The notes below the pieces were generated by a model. The model was given only the letters and a program-made list of their open reading frames with translations. It made no database searches and was not told the origin of the DNA. Below are positions 15,507 through 23,130 of a stretch of DNA of 44,350 nt, one piece after another (positions within the stretch are counted from its first letter, which is position 1; each line of letters opens with the position of its first letter). The position numbers and the translations under genes are program-made. Source of the DNA: Flavobacterium sp. (GTDB taxonomy: Bacteria; Bacteroidota; Bacteroidia; Flavobacteriales; Flavobacteriaceae); NCBI RefSeq assembly GCF_017985075.1, contig NZ_JAGNYF010000015.1:1-44350 (forward strand). The letters are read 5' to 3'.

Positions 15507-17144
15507 TTATTTTAAATACTTAGCTAATAATGATTTAGTGGAACTATCATGATTTGTAATGCTTCCGCTTTCTATTTCACTTAAAATTGAGTTGGCTAAT
15601 TGTTTGCCTAATTCAACACCCCATTGGTCATAACTATAGATATTCCAAATAATACCTTGTACAAAAATTTTATGTTCATACATGGCTACTAACGCACCTA
15701 AACTTTCTGGAGTTAGTTTGTTAATTAAAATAGTATTGGTTGGTTTGTTTCCTTCAAAAACTTTAAAAGGTATTAAATCTGCTACTTCAGCTTCTGTTTT
15801 ACCTTGTGCTAAAAATTCTGAAAGTACTTGTTCACGAGATTTTCCTTTTAATAAGGCTTCTGTTTGTGCAAAAAAGTTAGACATTAATTTGTTATGATGG
15901 TCTTTTTCACCGTAAAGTGGTTCAATAAAACCAATAAAATCTGTTGGAATTAGTTTTGTTCCTTGATGAATTAATTGAAAAAACGCATGTTGCGAATTAG
16001 TTCCTGGCTCGCCCCAAACAATTGTTCCTGTTTGATAATTTACGGGTTTTCCATTTCTAGCAATAGATTTACCGTTGCTTTCCATAATACCTTGTTGTAA
16101 ATAAGGCGCCAGTTTTTGTAAATATTGCGTATAAGGAATTAGTGCTTCTGTTTCGGCACCAAAGAAATTATTATGCCAAATACTTAATAGTGCTAAAACC
16201 ACAGGAATGTTATTTTCAAATGGCGTGTTTGCAAAATGCACATCCATTTTATTCGCACCTTTCAATAATTGATTAAAATTATCGTATCCAACAGCTAAAC
16301 TTATAGTTAAACCAACGGCACTCCATAATGAAAATCTTCCGCCAACCCAATCCCACATTGGAAAAATATTTTCGGGTGCGATACCAAAGTTGGTTACGTT
16401 TTGCAAATTAGTAGAAACAGCCACAAAATGTTTAGCAATATCTTTTTCTGTAGCGTATTTCAAAAACCATTTTTTTACAGTTTCAGAGTTGGTTAAGGTT
16501 TCTTGTGTGGTAAATGTTTTAGAAACGATAACGAATAAAGTAGTTTCTGGATTTAATTTTTTTAGTATTTCTTGTACATGGTCGCCATCTACATTAGAAA
16601 TAAAGTGCGTATTTAAATTGTTTTTATAAAACTGTAAGGCTTCTACAATCATAGCCGGACCTAAATCCGAACCACCAATTCCAATATTCACTACATCGGT
16701 AAATGGTTTTCCAGAATATCCTTTCGCATCACCTGAAACAATATAATTTGTAAAATCTTTTATTTTGTTTTTTGTTGAAAAAATTTCAGGCATTACATTT
16801 TCGCCTTCAAAAGTAACCATATCGCTTTCATTAGCACGTAATGCGGTATGAAGCACAGCTCTGTCTTCGGTTTCGTTTATTTTTTCTCCCGAAAAATACT
16901 TTGAAATCGCATCCGGCAACCCTACTTCATTTGCTAATTCTATAAGTAATTGTATGGTTTCTTCAGACCAATTATTTTTTGAAAAATCTACATAAAATTC
17001 ATCCCATTCAATATTGAATTTTTCGGCTCTTTTGGCATCTTTTTGAAACAAATCTTGAATAGATTGTTGTTCAATTTCTGAAAAATGAGATTTTAATTTT
17101 TGCCAAGCATTTGTTTCAGTTGGATTGATATGTTGTAATTTCAT
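15507..17144 (-). CDS. pgi: Glucose-6-phosphate isomerase
   Basis: This 545-aa cytoplasmic enzyme interconverts glucose-6-phosphate and fructose-6-phosphate. Family features are [14 protein letters not shown] (phosphate-binding loop), SKTFTTQET, the signature [33 protein letters not shown] with the catalytic Glu/His region, and the C-terminal signature [12 protein letters not shown]. Length matches the long bacterial form. It is the last gene of a four-gene leftward operon, 11 bp after the M23 peptidase gene. No functional link between the operon members is evident. Confidence 0.97.
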   Translation of the reverse strand: MKLQHINPTETNAWQKLKSHFSEIEQQSIQDLFQKDAKRAEKFNIEWDEFYVDFSKNNWSEETIQLLIELANEVGLPDAISKYFSGEKINETEDRAVLHTALRANESDMVTFEGENVMPEIFSTKNKIKDFTNYIVSGDAKGYSGKPFTDVVNIGIGGSDLGPAMIVEALQFYKNNLNTHFISNVDGDHVQEILKKLNPETTLFVIVSKTFTTQETLTNSETVKKWFLKYATEKDIAKHFVAVSTNLQNVTNFGIAPENIFPMWDWVGGRFSLWSAVGLTISLAVGYDNFNQLLKGANKMDVHFANTPFENNIPVVLALLSIWHNNFFGAETEALIPYTQYLQKLAPYLQQGIMESNGKSIARNGKPVNYQTGTIVWGEPGTNSQHAFFQLIHQGTKLIPTDFIGFIEPLYGEKDHHNKLMSNFFAQTEALLKGKSREQVLSEFLAQGKTEAEVADLIPFKVFEGNKPTNTILINKLTPESLGALVAMYEHKIFVQGIIWNIYSYDQWGVELGKQLANSILSEIESGSITNHDSSTKSLLAKYLK

Positions 17145-17155
17145 GATAAAATTGT

Positions 17156-18388
17156 TTATTCTTTAAATGTTTTGGATGTTGTGTCGTCTAATTCTTTTTT
17201 TAGCGGTGCAATGGCTGCTAAATATTTAGTTTTTTGATTTTTTGTCATCGGTTCCGAAGTAGGTAATTTTAAACGTAAAGGATCTACTTGTACCCCGTTT
17301 TTCCAAAATCGATAACAAACATGCGGACCAGTAGCTAAACCGGTACTACCCACTTTTCCAATAATTTGCCCTTGCGTTACCGATTGTCCTCTACGAACTA
17401 AAATTTTCGACATGTGTAGGTATTGTGTCGCGTATTTTCCGTTGTGTTTTACTTTTACAAAATTTCCGTTACCAGAAGTATATCCGGTGGCTTCTACAAC
17501 TCCTGAAGCCGTTGTTTTTATTGGTGTTCCATGTGGTGCAGCATAATCTGTACCATTATGTGCTTTCCATGTAAATTGTACTGGATGAAATCGTCGAGCT
17601 GTAAATTTTGAGGTTAATTTGAAAAAGGATAAAGGCGCTTTTAAAAACATACTTTTAGCTCCCGAAGCTTTTTCGTCATAATATTCTACTTTTTTTTGGT
17701 TCTCATTTAATTTATAAGGGAATGCGTATATTTTTTTCCCTTTATATTCAAAATAAGACGCTTCTACTTCGTCTACTCCTAAATATTCCCCGTTTTCAAA
17801 ATATTTTTCTTTGATGGTTACGGCAAATTTATCTCCTTTTTTTAGCTTGAAAAAGTCGATAGAGTATTTATAAATCTGCGCCAATTCGTTTGCTAAATCT
17901 GCGCTAACGCCTTTTTTAGATAAGGTTTCTGATAAAGATCCGTCCAACTCTGCCGCAATAGTTCTTCTTTTAATTACGGTAGGACGTTTTTTTATTTCAA
18001 CACGAATAGAATCTCTTAAGTCGACTACTAAAAAGCTGGTTTTGTCTTGCACATAAACTAGGGCTTTTAAATTTTTCTTGTTTTTTTTATCGGAAAAAGT
18101 TAAAAAAGCTTTACCTGCTCGAATGTTTTTTATATCGAAAGAGTCTTTAATTTTTTCAGTAACATCAAATGTTTTTAAACTATCGGGTAGTGTATACGCT
18201 TCTAAAATGGTGCTAAATGTGTCACCAGATTGCAGGGTGTCTTCTACCACCGAAAAATCATTAAAAGTAAATCCGTATTTTTTAATTATAGGTACTTTTT
18301 TTGCGATTTTTGCTGAAGATTTACTGTCTTTTTCTATGTTTTGACAGGAAAACGTAAGTAATAGTAAAGCGTATAATATGTATTTCAA
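17156..18388 (-). CDS. M23 (LytM-type) peptidase lipoprotein
   Basis: The 410-aa product starts with a lipoprotein signal ([15 protein letters not shown], Cys15). A LysM/OapA-like segment ([13 protein letters not shown], about 53-66) and a middle domain precede the M23 peptidase domain (about 265-375). Metal and catalytic residues seen are HNGTD (H277, D281), H325 in YLHM, and H356 in GPHVCYRFW. The usual HxH reads H-V-C here, so Cys358 stands where the third zinc ligand His is expected. It probably cuts peptidoglycan cross-links or regulates such enzymes at the envelope. It lies between kynA and pgi, 14 and 11 bp away. Confidence 0.9.
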   Translation of the reverse strand: MKYILYALLLLTFSCQNIEKDSKSSAKIAKKVPIIKKYGFTFNDFSVVEDTLQSGDTFSTILEAYTLPDSLKTFDVTEKIKDSFDIKNIRAGKAFLTFSDKKNKKNLKALVYVQDKTSFLVVDLRDSIRVEIKKRPTVIKRRTIAAELDGSLSETLSKKGVSADLANELAQIYKYSIDFFKLKKGDKFAVTIKEKYFENGEYLGVDEVEASYFEYKGKKIYAFPYKLNENQKKVEYYDEKASGAKSMFLKAPLSFFKLTSKFTARRFHPVQFTWKAHNGTDYAAPHGTPIKTTASGVVEATGYTSGNGNFVKVKHNGKYATQYLHMSKILVRRGQSVTQGQIIGKVGSTGLATGPHVCYRFWKNGVQVDPLRLKLPTSEPMTKNQKTKYLAAIAPLKKELDDTTSKTFKE

Positions 18389-18402
18389 ATCTAGTTTTTT
18401 AA

Positions 18403-19323
18403 TTATTCTCCCCAGTTTTTTAATTCTTCTTCACTCCAAAGTTCTGGAAAGAAAATACGTTTTTGGTATTTTGGCAGCATGTATTTTTTCCAATCACTTC
18501 CGCCGGTAGCTTCATGATTTCCGGGAACGCTTTCGATATATTTTTTTGCGGCATTAAAATGTCCCATCACCCAGGTAATGTTTACAGTTTTGTCATAATG
18601 ACGCATAGCTGCTACTAATTCTGGATTTTTTTGATCGTTTTCTGGTAATTGTTTGAATTTTTGCCAAAGATTTATGGTGTTATATTCTTCCATAAAAGAC
18701 AAAAATTCTTTTTTATATTTTCGTTCAAATTCGCTTAACAAATAAGATTTTTCTCCTGTTTGATGATCTTTTCCTGCAGCTTGCCAATATAAATGTTCTA
18801 ACGCGTATGTGTATGACGTGTTTCTGTCAATCGTTGCTCTAAAACGGAAATCGATTAAATTAATCAAATCGGTTGATGCAAATTCGATCATTCTGTATTG
18901 CGCACTTTGAAAACCACTTGCTGGTGTTAATGTATTTCTGAATTTTAAATATTGTTCAGGTTCCATTCCTTCTTTCATAATATCAAAAGAAGTGGTTAAC
19001 ATATCAAAATAGCGGCTAATTCTGTTTAATCTTTCTGTAAAAAATGCGGTACTTGGTTTTTCATTATGACACACTTGTTCCATTTCCCAAAGTATCATTT
19101 TAAATAACAATTCATTTACCTGATGATACATAATAAACACCATTTCATCTGGTAGGGTAGAACGTTGAATTTGTAAATTTAAAAGCGCATCGGTTTGTAT
19201 ATAATCCCAATACGTAATTGGTTTTGCCCAAAGTAATCCTTCTAAATGGGTTTCAGTTTTTTGATTTATTTTTCCGAACTTTTCATCTAATTGTTCGATT
19301 TTTTTTGAAATAGTATCTTGCAA
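18403..19323 (-). CDS. kynA: Tryptophan 2,3-dioxygenase
   Basis: This 306-aa heme enzyme opens the indole ring of L-tryptophan to N-formylkynurenine, the first step of the kynurenine route. Recognised pieces are 'YWDYIQTDALLNLQ' (38-51), 'FIMYHQVNELLFKMIL' with the distal His67, the proximal heme ligand in MGHFN (H255), and the substrate-binding loop ATGGSDWKKY (272-281). Length is close to bacterial TDO. Other kynurenine genes (kmo, kynU, haaO) are not in the window. It is the second gene of the DUF3108-kynA-M23-pgi operon. It lies close to the tyrosine-degrading genes hppD and hmgA. Confidence 0.94.
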   Translation of the reverse strand: MQDTISKKIEQLDEKFGKINQKTETHLEGLLWAKPITYWDYIQTDALLNLQIQRSTLPDEMVFIMYHQVNELLFKMILWEMEQVCHNEKPSTAFFTERLNRISRYFDMLTTSFDIMKEGMEPEQYLKFRNTLTPASGFQSAQYRMIEFASTDLINLIDFRFRATIDRNTSYTYALEHLYWQAAGKDHQTGEKSYLLSEFERKYKKEFLSFMEEYNTINLWQKFKQLPENDQKNPELVAAMRHYDKTVNITWVMGHFNAAKKYIESVPGNHEATGGSDWKKYMLPKYQKRIFFPELWSEEELKNWGE

Positions 19324-19331
19324 AATAAGTA

Positions 19332-20102
19332 TTATTTAAAATTTATAGGATGTTTTAATCCTTTGTACTGATCAATATCTGCTTTTATAGAACCAACTGC
19401 TAAACTGGCTTTTACTCGGATTGGAATTTTATTCTCGTCGTCTGATATCCAAACGGTTAAGCTTTCTTCTTCTTTAAAAACACGTCCTGCTTGTACTAAA
19501 GGTTTAAATACCATACAGTTTATTTCTCCAAATTTAGAATTTATATTTTCTCTACCAACAAATTTTAGTTTAAATTTAGTAGTTTCTTCATCAAAAAACA
19601 TATCTATTGTTATGGATTCGCCAACGACTAATTTGTCAATTTTTGGATGGTTTCTTAGATAATAAAATGAAGAAACAATATCTTGAACGTTTTCAGGGAC
19701 ATTAAATGTTTTTTCGGTTTTGTTTTTATAATCTTTTACTAAAACGGTATTGTTGTTTTGGTTGAAATAGCCTTGTTGATTTTTAGTATAGCCACCTTCG
19801 TTTATATTTCTAATAAACACATAAGGTTTGTTAGTTTCTTTATTAAAGTAACTTTCATAATTGTCTACTACTTTAAACATCATCTTGGTCATGCCTGTGG
19901 TATAGCCTTTCCCAATGACATGGTGCATTTTTTTACCGTTAAGTTCCGCGTCTTTTACTTCTAAAGTGGCGTAACCAGCATTTATAAGTCCGTAATGTAT
20001 TCTTAACTTAAAAAATTCTCCAATAGTATAAGAATCTTTTTCCTCTGTATTAAAAGAGTTTGAGAGTACAAACACAGTAAAAAGTAAAATTATTCTTTTC
20101 AT
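19332..20102 (-). CDS. DUF3108 exported protein
   Basis: The 256-aa product has an N-terminal signal sequence (MKRIILLFTVFVLSNSFN). The DUF3108 pattern begins around residue 27: 'GEFFKLRIHYGLINAGYATLEVKDAELNGKKMHHVIGKGYTTGMTKMMFKVVDNYESYF', then 'LVVGESITIDMFFDEETTKFKLKFVGREN' and 'LTVWISDDENKIPIRVKASLAVGSIKADI'. The repeated beta strands suggest a lipocalin-like or beta-clam periplasmic protein. The function is unknown. It is the first gene of the operon, 8 bp ahead of kynA. Its promoter lies at 20140-20171. Confidence 0.88.
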   Translation of the reverse strand: MKRIILLFTVFVLSNSFNTEEKDSYTIGEFFKLRIHYGLINAGYATLEVKDAELNGKKMHHVIGKGYTTGMTKMMFKVVDNYESYFNKETNKPYVFIRNINEGGYTKNQQGYFNQNNNTVLVKDYKNKTEKTFNVPENVQDIVSSFYYLRNHPKIDKLVVGESITIDMFFDEETTKFKLKFVGRENINSKFGEINCMVFKPLVQAGRVFKEEESLTVWISDDENKIPIRVKASLAVGSIKADIDQYKGLKHPINFK

Positions 20103-20139
20103 TTTATAAGGTTTTCTTTGAAGAATGCAATTATTGTTC

Positions 20140-20171
20140 CAAAGTTACAAAAAACAAAAAACCCAGTCAAA
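20140..20171 (-). promoter_or_regulatory. Promoter of the DUF3108-kynA-M23-pgi operon
   Basis: On the minus strand, TTTG (20171-20168), exactly 20 nt, then TAACTTTG (20147-20140). Both boxes are perfect. RNA would start near 20135, giving a leader of about 33 nt. The -33 box lies inside the terminator hairpin of the upstream candidate sRNA. Confidence 0.7.
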
Positions 20172-20262
20172 TGAATTAACTGAGTTTTTATGTTTTAACC
20201 AACCAAAAAACTATAAATTATGAAAACTTATACGCAATATGAGTCTACTACCTCTCAATTGC
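20150..20262 (-). ncRNA. Candidate structured small RNA with its own terminator
   Basis: Read leftwards, a perfect -7 box TATCTTTG (20274-20267) is followed, about 5 nt on, by a hairpin with stem GCAAT-TGAG/CTCA-ATTGC and one bulged base (20262-20254 with 20243-20234) closing a 10-nt loop. A U/A-rich unpaired linker of about 45 nt comes next. A 13-bp terminator stem (20176-20188/20158-20170, one G-U pair, loop ATGAA) and a T-tract end it. Hairpin, linker and terminator are the usual build of a bacterial sRNA. A -33 box is not obvious. It stands in a 385-bp gap without a convincing protein gene. Its identity and targets are unknown. Confidence 0.55.
20158..20188 (-). terminator. Terminator of the candidate sRNA
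   Basis: The stem AAAACCCAGTCAA/TTAACTGAGTTTT pairs over 13 bp with one G-T wobble. The loop is ATGAA, and the minus strand carries a T-tract after it (plus-strand A's at 20151-20160). Confidence 0.75.
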
Positions 20263-20288
20263 TCTGCAAAGATATGTTAAGAATTTAA

Positions 20289-20454
20289 ATTTTATTTAAT
20301 AAAAAGTCAACTTTAACACTTTTAACAGAAAAAAACGCAAGAAAAGTGGTTAAAATTTAACAAAACAAAAAAATAACCTACTTTTTTTATGTATTTGACA
20401 ATTTTATTTTTAACTAATTGGTTTTTAGTGATTTAAATTTGGAATGTTTTAATG
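20289..20454. other. AT-rich gap, nothing further recognised
   Basis: Between the candidate sRNA promoter and the hppD terminator the sequence is extremely AT-rich. It contains no usable reading frame, no perfect promoter and no stable stem that I can find. Confidence 0.6.
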
Positions 20455-20485
20455 AAAAAAGCAGCTGTTTATAGCTGCCTTTTAT
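20455..20485 (-). terminator. Terminator of hppD
   Basis: The stem GCAGCT/AGCTGC (20461-20466/20473-20478) with a 6-nt loop is extended by AAAG/CTTT-type flanks. The plus-strand A6 on the left gives a T-tract for the leftward transcript. Confidence 0.8.
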
Positions 20486-20487
20486 TT

Positions 20488-21651
20488 TTATAATGTTCCT
20501 CTTAAAGCTTGTTCTCTTTCAATAGACTCAAAAAGGGCTTTAAAATTTCCTGCTCCAAAACCTTTTGCGCCCATTCTTTGAATAACTTCAAAGAAAAGTG
20601 TTGGTCGGTCTTCAATTGGTTTGGTGAAAATTTGTAATAAATATCCTTCTTCATCGGCATCAATCATAATACCTAATTTTTGAAGTTCGTTGATGTCTTC
20701 TTTAAATTTAGACATGTGATCTTTCAATCTTTCTGGAATGGCATCATAATACGCTTGTGGTGGCGTACTTAAAAATTCAATTCCACGAGAACGCATATCG
20801 GCAACGGTAGTAATGATGTCATCTGTTGCAACTGCTATATGTTGCACGCCTTCGCCTTCATAAAAATCTAAATATTCTTCAATTTGAGAACGTTTTTTTC
20901 CATTAGCTGGTTCGTTAATTGGAAATTTAATTCTTCCATTTCCGTTACTCATTACTTTCGACATCAATGCCGAATATTCCGTAGTAATTTGTTTGTCATC
21001 AAAAGAAAGGAAATTAACAAATCCCATTACATCTTCAAACCATTTTACGGCTTCATCCATTCTGTTCCAACCCGTATTTCCAACCATATGGTCAATAAAT
21101 TTTAATCCAACAGGTGTTGGATTATAATCCGATTTCCATTCTTGATAACCAGGCATGAAAATTCCGTTGTAATTTTTACGTTCTACAAAAACAAATACGG
21201 TTTCTCCGTATGCGCCATAAATACCAGCACGAACTACTTCGCCATCTTCGTCTTTTTCAACAATGGGTTCAAAATAAGGTTTTGCACCTCGTTTTGTAGT
21301 TTCTTCAAACGATTTTCTGGCATCTTCTACCCAAAGTGCAATTACTTTAACACCATCTCCATGTTTTTTAACATGTTCTCCAATAGGTGAATTACTGTTT
21401 AAAGCAGTTGTTAATACCAAACGTATTTTGTCTTGTTTTAAAACATAAGAAGCTCTGTCTTTTACACCAGTTTCTAATCCTGCATACGCTAATGATTGAA
21501 AACCGAAAGCCGTTTTGTAAAAATGAGCCGCTTGTTTAGCATTACCCACATATAATTCTACGTAATCTGTCCCTAATAAAGGCAAGAAATCTTGTGCTCC
21601 TTCAAATATTTTTTCTAAGCCGTATTCGACTGATTTTAATTGATCTGACAT
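20488..21651 (-). CDS. hppD: 4-hydroxyphenylpyruvate dioxygenase
   Basis: This 387-aa non-heme iron enzyme turns 4-hydroxyphenylpyruvate into homogentisate in tyrosine breakdown. It has two vicinal-oxygen-chelate halves (about 25-160 and 180-360). The iron ligands read as H188 (IDHMVGN), H271 (QHIAVATDD) and E355 (FFEVIQR). Length is normal. The product feeds HmgA, encoded 115 bp upstream on the same strand. A GC-rich repeat fills most of that gap, so the genes may share a transcript or the repeat may adjust their ratio. Confidence 0.97.
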   Translation of the reverse strand: MSDQLKSVEYGLEKIFEGAQDFLPLLGTDYVELYVGNAKQAAHFYKTAFGFQSLAYAGLETGVKDRASYVLKQDKIRLVLTTALNSNSPIGEHVKKHGDGVKVIALWVEDARKSFEETTKRGAKPYFEPIVEKDEDGEVVRAGIYGAYGETVFVFVERKNYNGIFMPGYQEWKSDYNPTPVGLKFIDHMVGNTGWNRMDEAVKWFEDVMGFVNFLSFDDKQITTEYSALMSKVMSNGNGRIKFPINEPANGKKRSQIEEYLDFYEGEGVQHIAVATDDIITTVADMRSRGIEFLSTPPQAYYDAIPERLKDHMSKFKEDINELQKLGIMIDADEEGYLLQIFTKPIEDRPTLFFEVIQRMGAKGFGAGNFKALFESIEREQALRGTL

Positions 21652-21655
21652 AATA

Positions 21656-21769
21656 AGCCCCCTAACCCCCGAAGGGGGAATTCCTATTAGGGGTGAATAG
21701 GATTTTTAGTATTAATTATTTTATTTTCGTTTTTCAAAAGTCCTTCCTTTGGAGGGGTTGGGGAGGCTA
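21656..21769. repeat. GC-rich repeat elements between hmgA and hppD
   Basis: Two C/G-tract modules stand out from the AT-rich background. At 21658-21678, CCCCCTAACCCCCGAAGGGGG contains the inverted pair CCCCC/GGGGG, and CCCCTAA pairs with TTAGGGG at 21687-21693. At 21741-21767, a TCCTTCC...GGAGGGG...GGGGAGG module ends on the hmgA stop codon (21767-21769). Such CCCCTAACCCCC modules are, to my knowledge, scattered between genes in many flavobacterial genomes. Here they separate two genes of one pathway and could fold in the mRNA. Confidence 0.65.
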
Positions 21770-22924
21770 CTCCACCCAAGACTTGTAGTATTGACCATCA
21801 TCTAATCCCATTGCAGCTTCCGTAACCATTAATGGACGAAACGTATCTACCATTACTGCTAATTCTTTTGTATCGGTATGACCGATACTTCTTTCCATAG
21901 CACCTGGTGCAGGTCCGTGAGGAATCCCTTTTGGATGTAACGTAATGTGACCTTGTTCGATGTTGTTTCTACTCATAAAATCGCCATCAACATAATACAA
22001 TACTTCATCTGAATCAATATTACTATGATTATAAGGTGCAGGAATTGATTTTGGATGATAATCGTACAATCTTGGCACGAAAGAGCACACTACAAAAGTC
22101 GCCGTTTCAAATGTTTGATGAATTGGCGGTGGTAAATGCACTCGACCTGTAATAGGTTCAAAATTATGAATTGAAAATCCGTAAGGAAAATTATATCCGT
22201 CCCAACCAATAACATCAAAAGGATGTGTCGCATAAACTACTTCGTGCATCATTCCTTCTTTTTTGATTTTGATTAAGAAATCACCTTTTTCGTCATAGGT
22301 TTCTATTTCAGAAGGTAATTTAAAATCTCTTTCGCAAAATGGCGAATGTTCTAAATGTTGACCCGATTCGTTTTTATATCTTTTTGGAGTATAAAATGGC
22401 GCATAAGATTCTACATAAAACAAGCGATTATCTTCTGAATTGAAATCAATTTGATAAATCATTCCGCGAGGAATAATTAAGTAATCGCCATATTCAAAAT
22501 CTATATTTCCCATCATGGTTCTTAGTTTTCCAGAACCTTTATGGATAAATATCATTTCGTCTGCATCGGCATTTTTATAAAAATAATTTCGTAATGATTT
22601 TTTTGGTGCGGCTAATCCGATAATACAATCTTTATTAACAAGCATGTCTTTTCTGCTTTCTAAAAAATCGTCGGCAGGTTGTAGTTCAAAACCTTTTAAT
22701 AACAGCGATTTTATATTCTTACCAATAGCGATTTTTGGTTCAACCGAATACGATTTAGTAATTTCTTTTACTTGTGTTGGTCTGTGCACATGGTATAATA
22801 ATGAAGAATGTCCATTAAATCCTTCGGTACCAAAAAGTTGTTCATAGTACAATCCGCCGTTTGGGTTTTCAAACTGAATGTGTCGTTTGTGAGGTATTTC
22901 TCCTAATTTATGATATATTGGCAT
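21767..22924 (-). CDS. hmgA: Homogentisate 1,2-dioxygenase
   Basis: This 385-aa cupin-type iron enzyme opens the ring of homogentisate to maleylacetoacetate, the step after HppD. Recognisable stretches are 'GSGKLRTMMGNIDFEYGDYLIIPRGMIYQI' (first cupin), 'THPFDVIGWDGYNFPYGFSIHNFEPITGRVHLPPPIHQTFE', 'PYNHSNIDSDEVLYYVDGDF' and 'LHPKGIPHGPAPG', which supply the His/Glu metal ligands. It is shorter than the eukaryotic enzyme (about 440 aa) but matches the bacterial short form. Later pathway genes (maleylacetoacetate isomerase, fumarylacetoacetase) are not in the window. The 5' region holds a hairpin and a 20-codon reading frame. Confidence 0.93.
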   Translation of the reverse strand: MPIYHKLGEIPHKRHIQFENPNGGLYYEQLFGTEGFNGHSSLLYHVHRPTQVKEITKSYSVEPKIAIGKNIKSLLLKGFELQPADDFLESRKDMLVNKDCIIGLAAPKKSLRNYFYKNADADEMIFIHKGSGKLRTMMGNIDFEYGDYLIIPRGMIYQIDFNSEDNRLFYVESYAPFYTPKRYKNESGQHLEHSPFCERDFKLPSEIETYDEKGDFLIKIKKEGMMHEVVYATHPFDVIGWDGYNFPYGFSIHNFEPITGRVHLPPPIHQTFETATFVVCSFVPRLYDYHPKSIPAPYNHSNIDSDEVLYYVDGDFMSRNNIEQGHITLHPKGIPHGPAPGAMERSIGHTDTKELAVMVDTFRPLMVTEAAMGLDDGQYYKSWVE

Positions 22925-22952
22925 TTCTTTAAGTTTAAAAGTTATAGGTTTG

Positions 22953-22972
22953 AAAGTATTTTACGATACTTT
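22953..22972. other. Hairpin in the hmgA leader region
   Basis: A 7-bp perfect stem AAAGTAT/ATACTTT with a 6-nt loop lies about 29 nt upstream of the hmgA ATG. The T-tract follows it on the plus strand, so it is not a terminator for hmgA. It may be a 5' UTR structure. Confidence 0.4.
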
Positions 22973-22998
22973 TTTTATTAAAACAAAAAGAAGTATGC

Positions 22999-23061
22999 TC
23001 ACTCAGGATTTCTCTTGATGAGGAATTTCAAATGGGCTAATAATCCGTTCCAATTTTTCAT
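22999..23061 (-). CDS. Possible 20-aa small ORF upstream of hmgA
   Basis: A 20-codon frame starts with ATG and ends with TGA. It encodes a basic, amphipathic peptide beginning MKNWNGLLAH and ending IKRNPE. A near-consensus -7 box (GATATTTG) lies about 10 nt upstream, so it could be an almost leaderless leader peptide. It sits in the 206-bp gap between the permease and hmgA on the same strand. I do not recognise a family, and so short a frame can arise by chance. Confidence 0.3.
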   Translation of the reverse strand: MKNWNGLLAHLKFLIKRNPE

Positions 23062-23087
23062 AACACAAATATCGTAAAAATATATTA

Positions 23088-23120
23088 TAAAAAAAAACGA
23101 CTTCAATTTGAAGTCGTTTT
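23088..23120 (-). terminator. Terminator of the amino-acid permease gene
   Basis: The stem AAAACGACTTC/GAAGTCGTTTT (23094-23104/23110-23120) has loop AATTT. The A-run on its left gives the minus-strand T-tract just after the permease stop codon at 23131. Confidence 0.8.
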
Positions 23121-23130
23121 TAATTGAATT

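Noticed and set aside
20220-20288. 22-codon plus-strand frame in the 385-bp gap
   Set aside because: It overlaps the sRNA hairpin on the opposite strand. The palindromic stem and terminator explain the conserved-looking bases better, and the peptide (MKTYTQYEST...) has no recognisable feature.
22945-22976. Plus-strand TAGGTTTG followed by a hairpin and T-run
   Set aside because: A transcript from this box would be terminated within about 25 nt and has no -33 box, so it is not a credible gene or sRNA.
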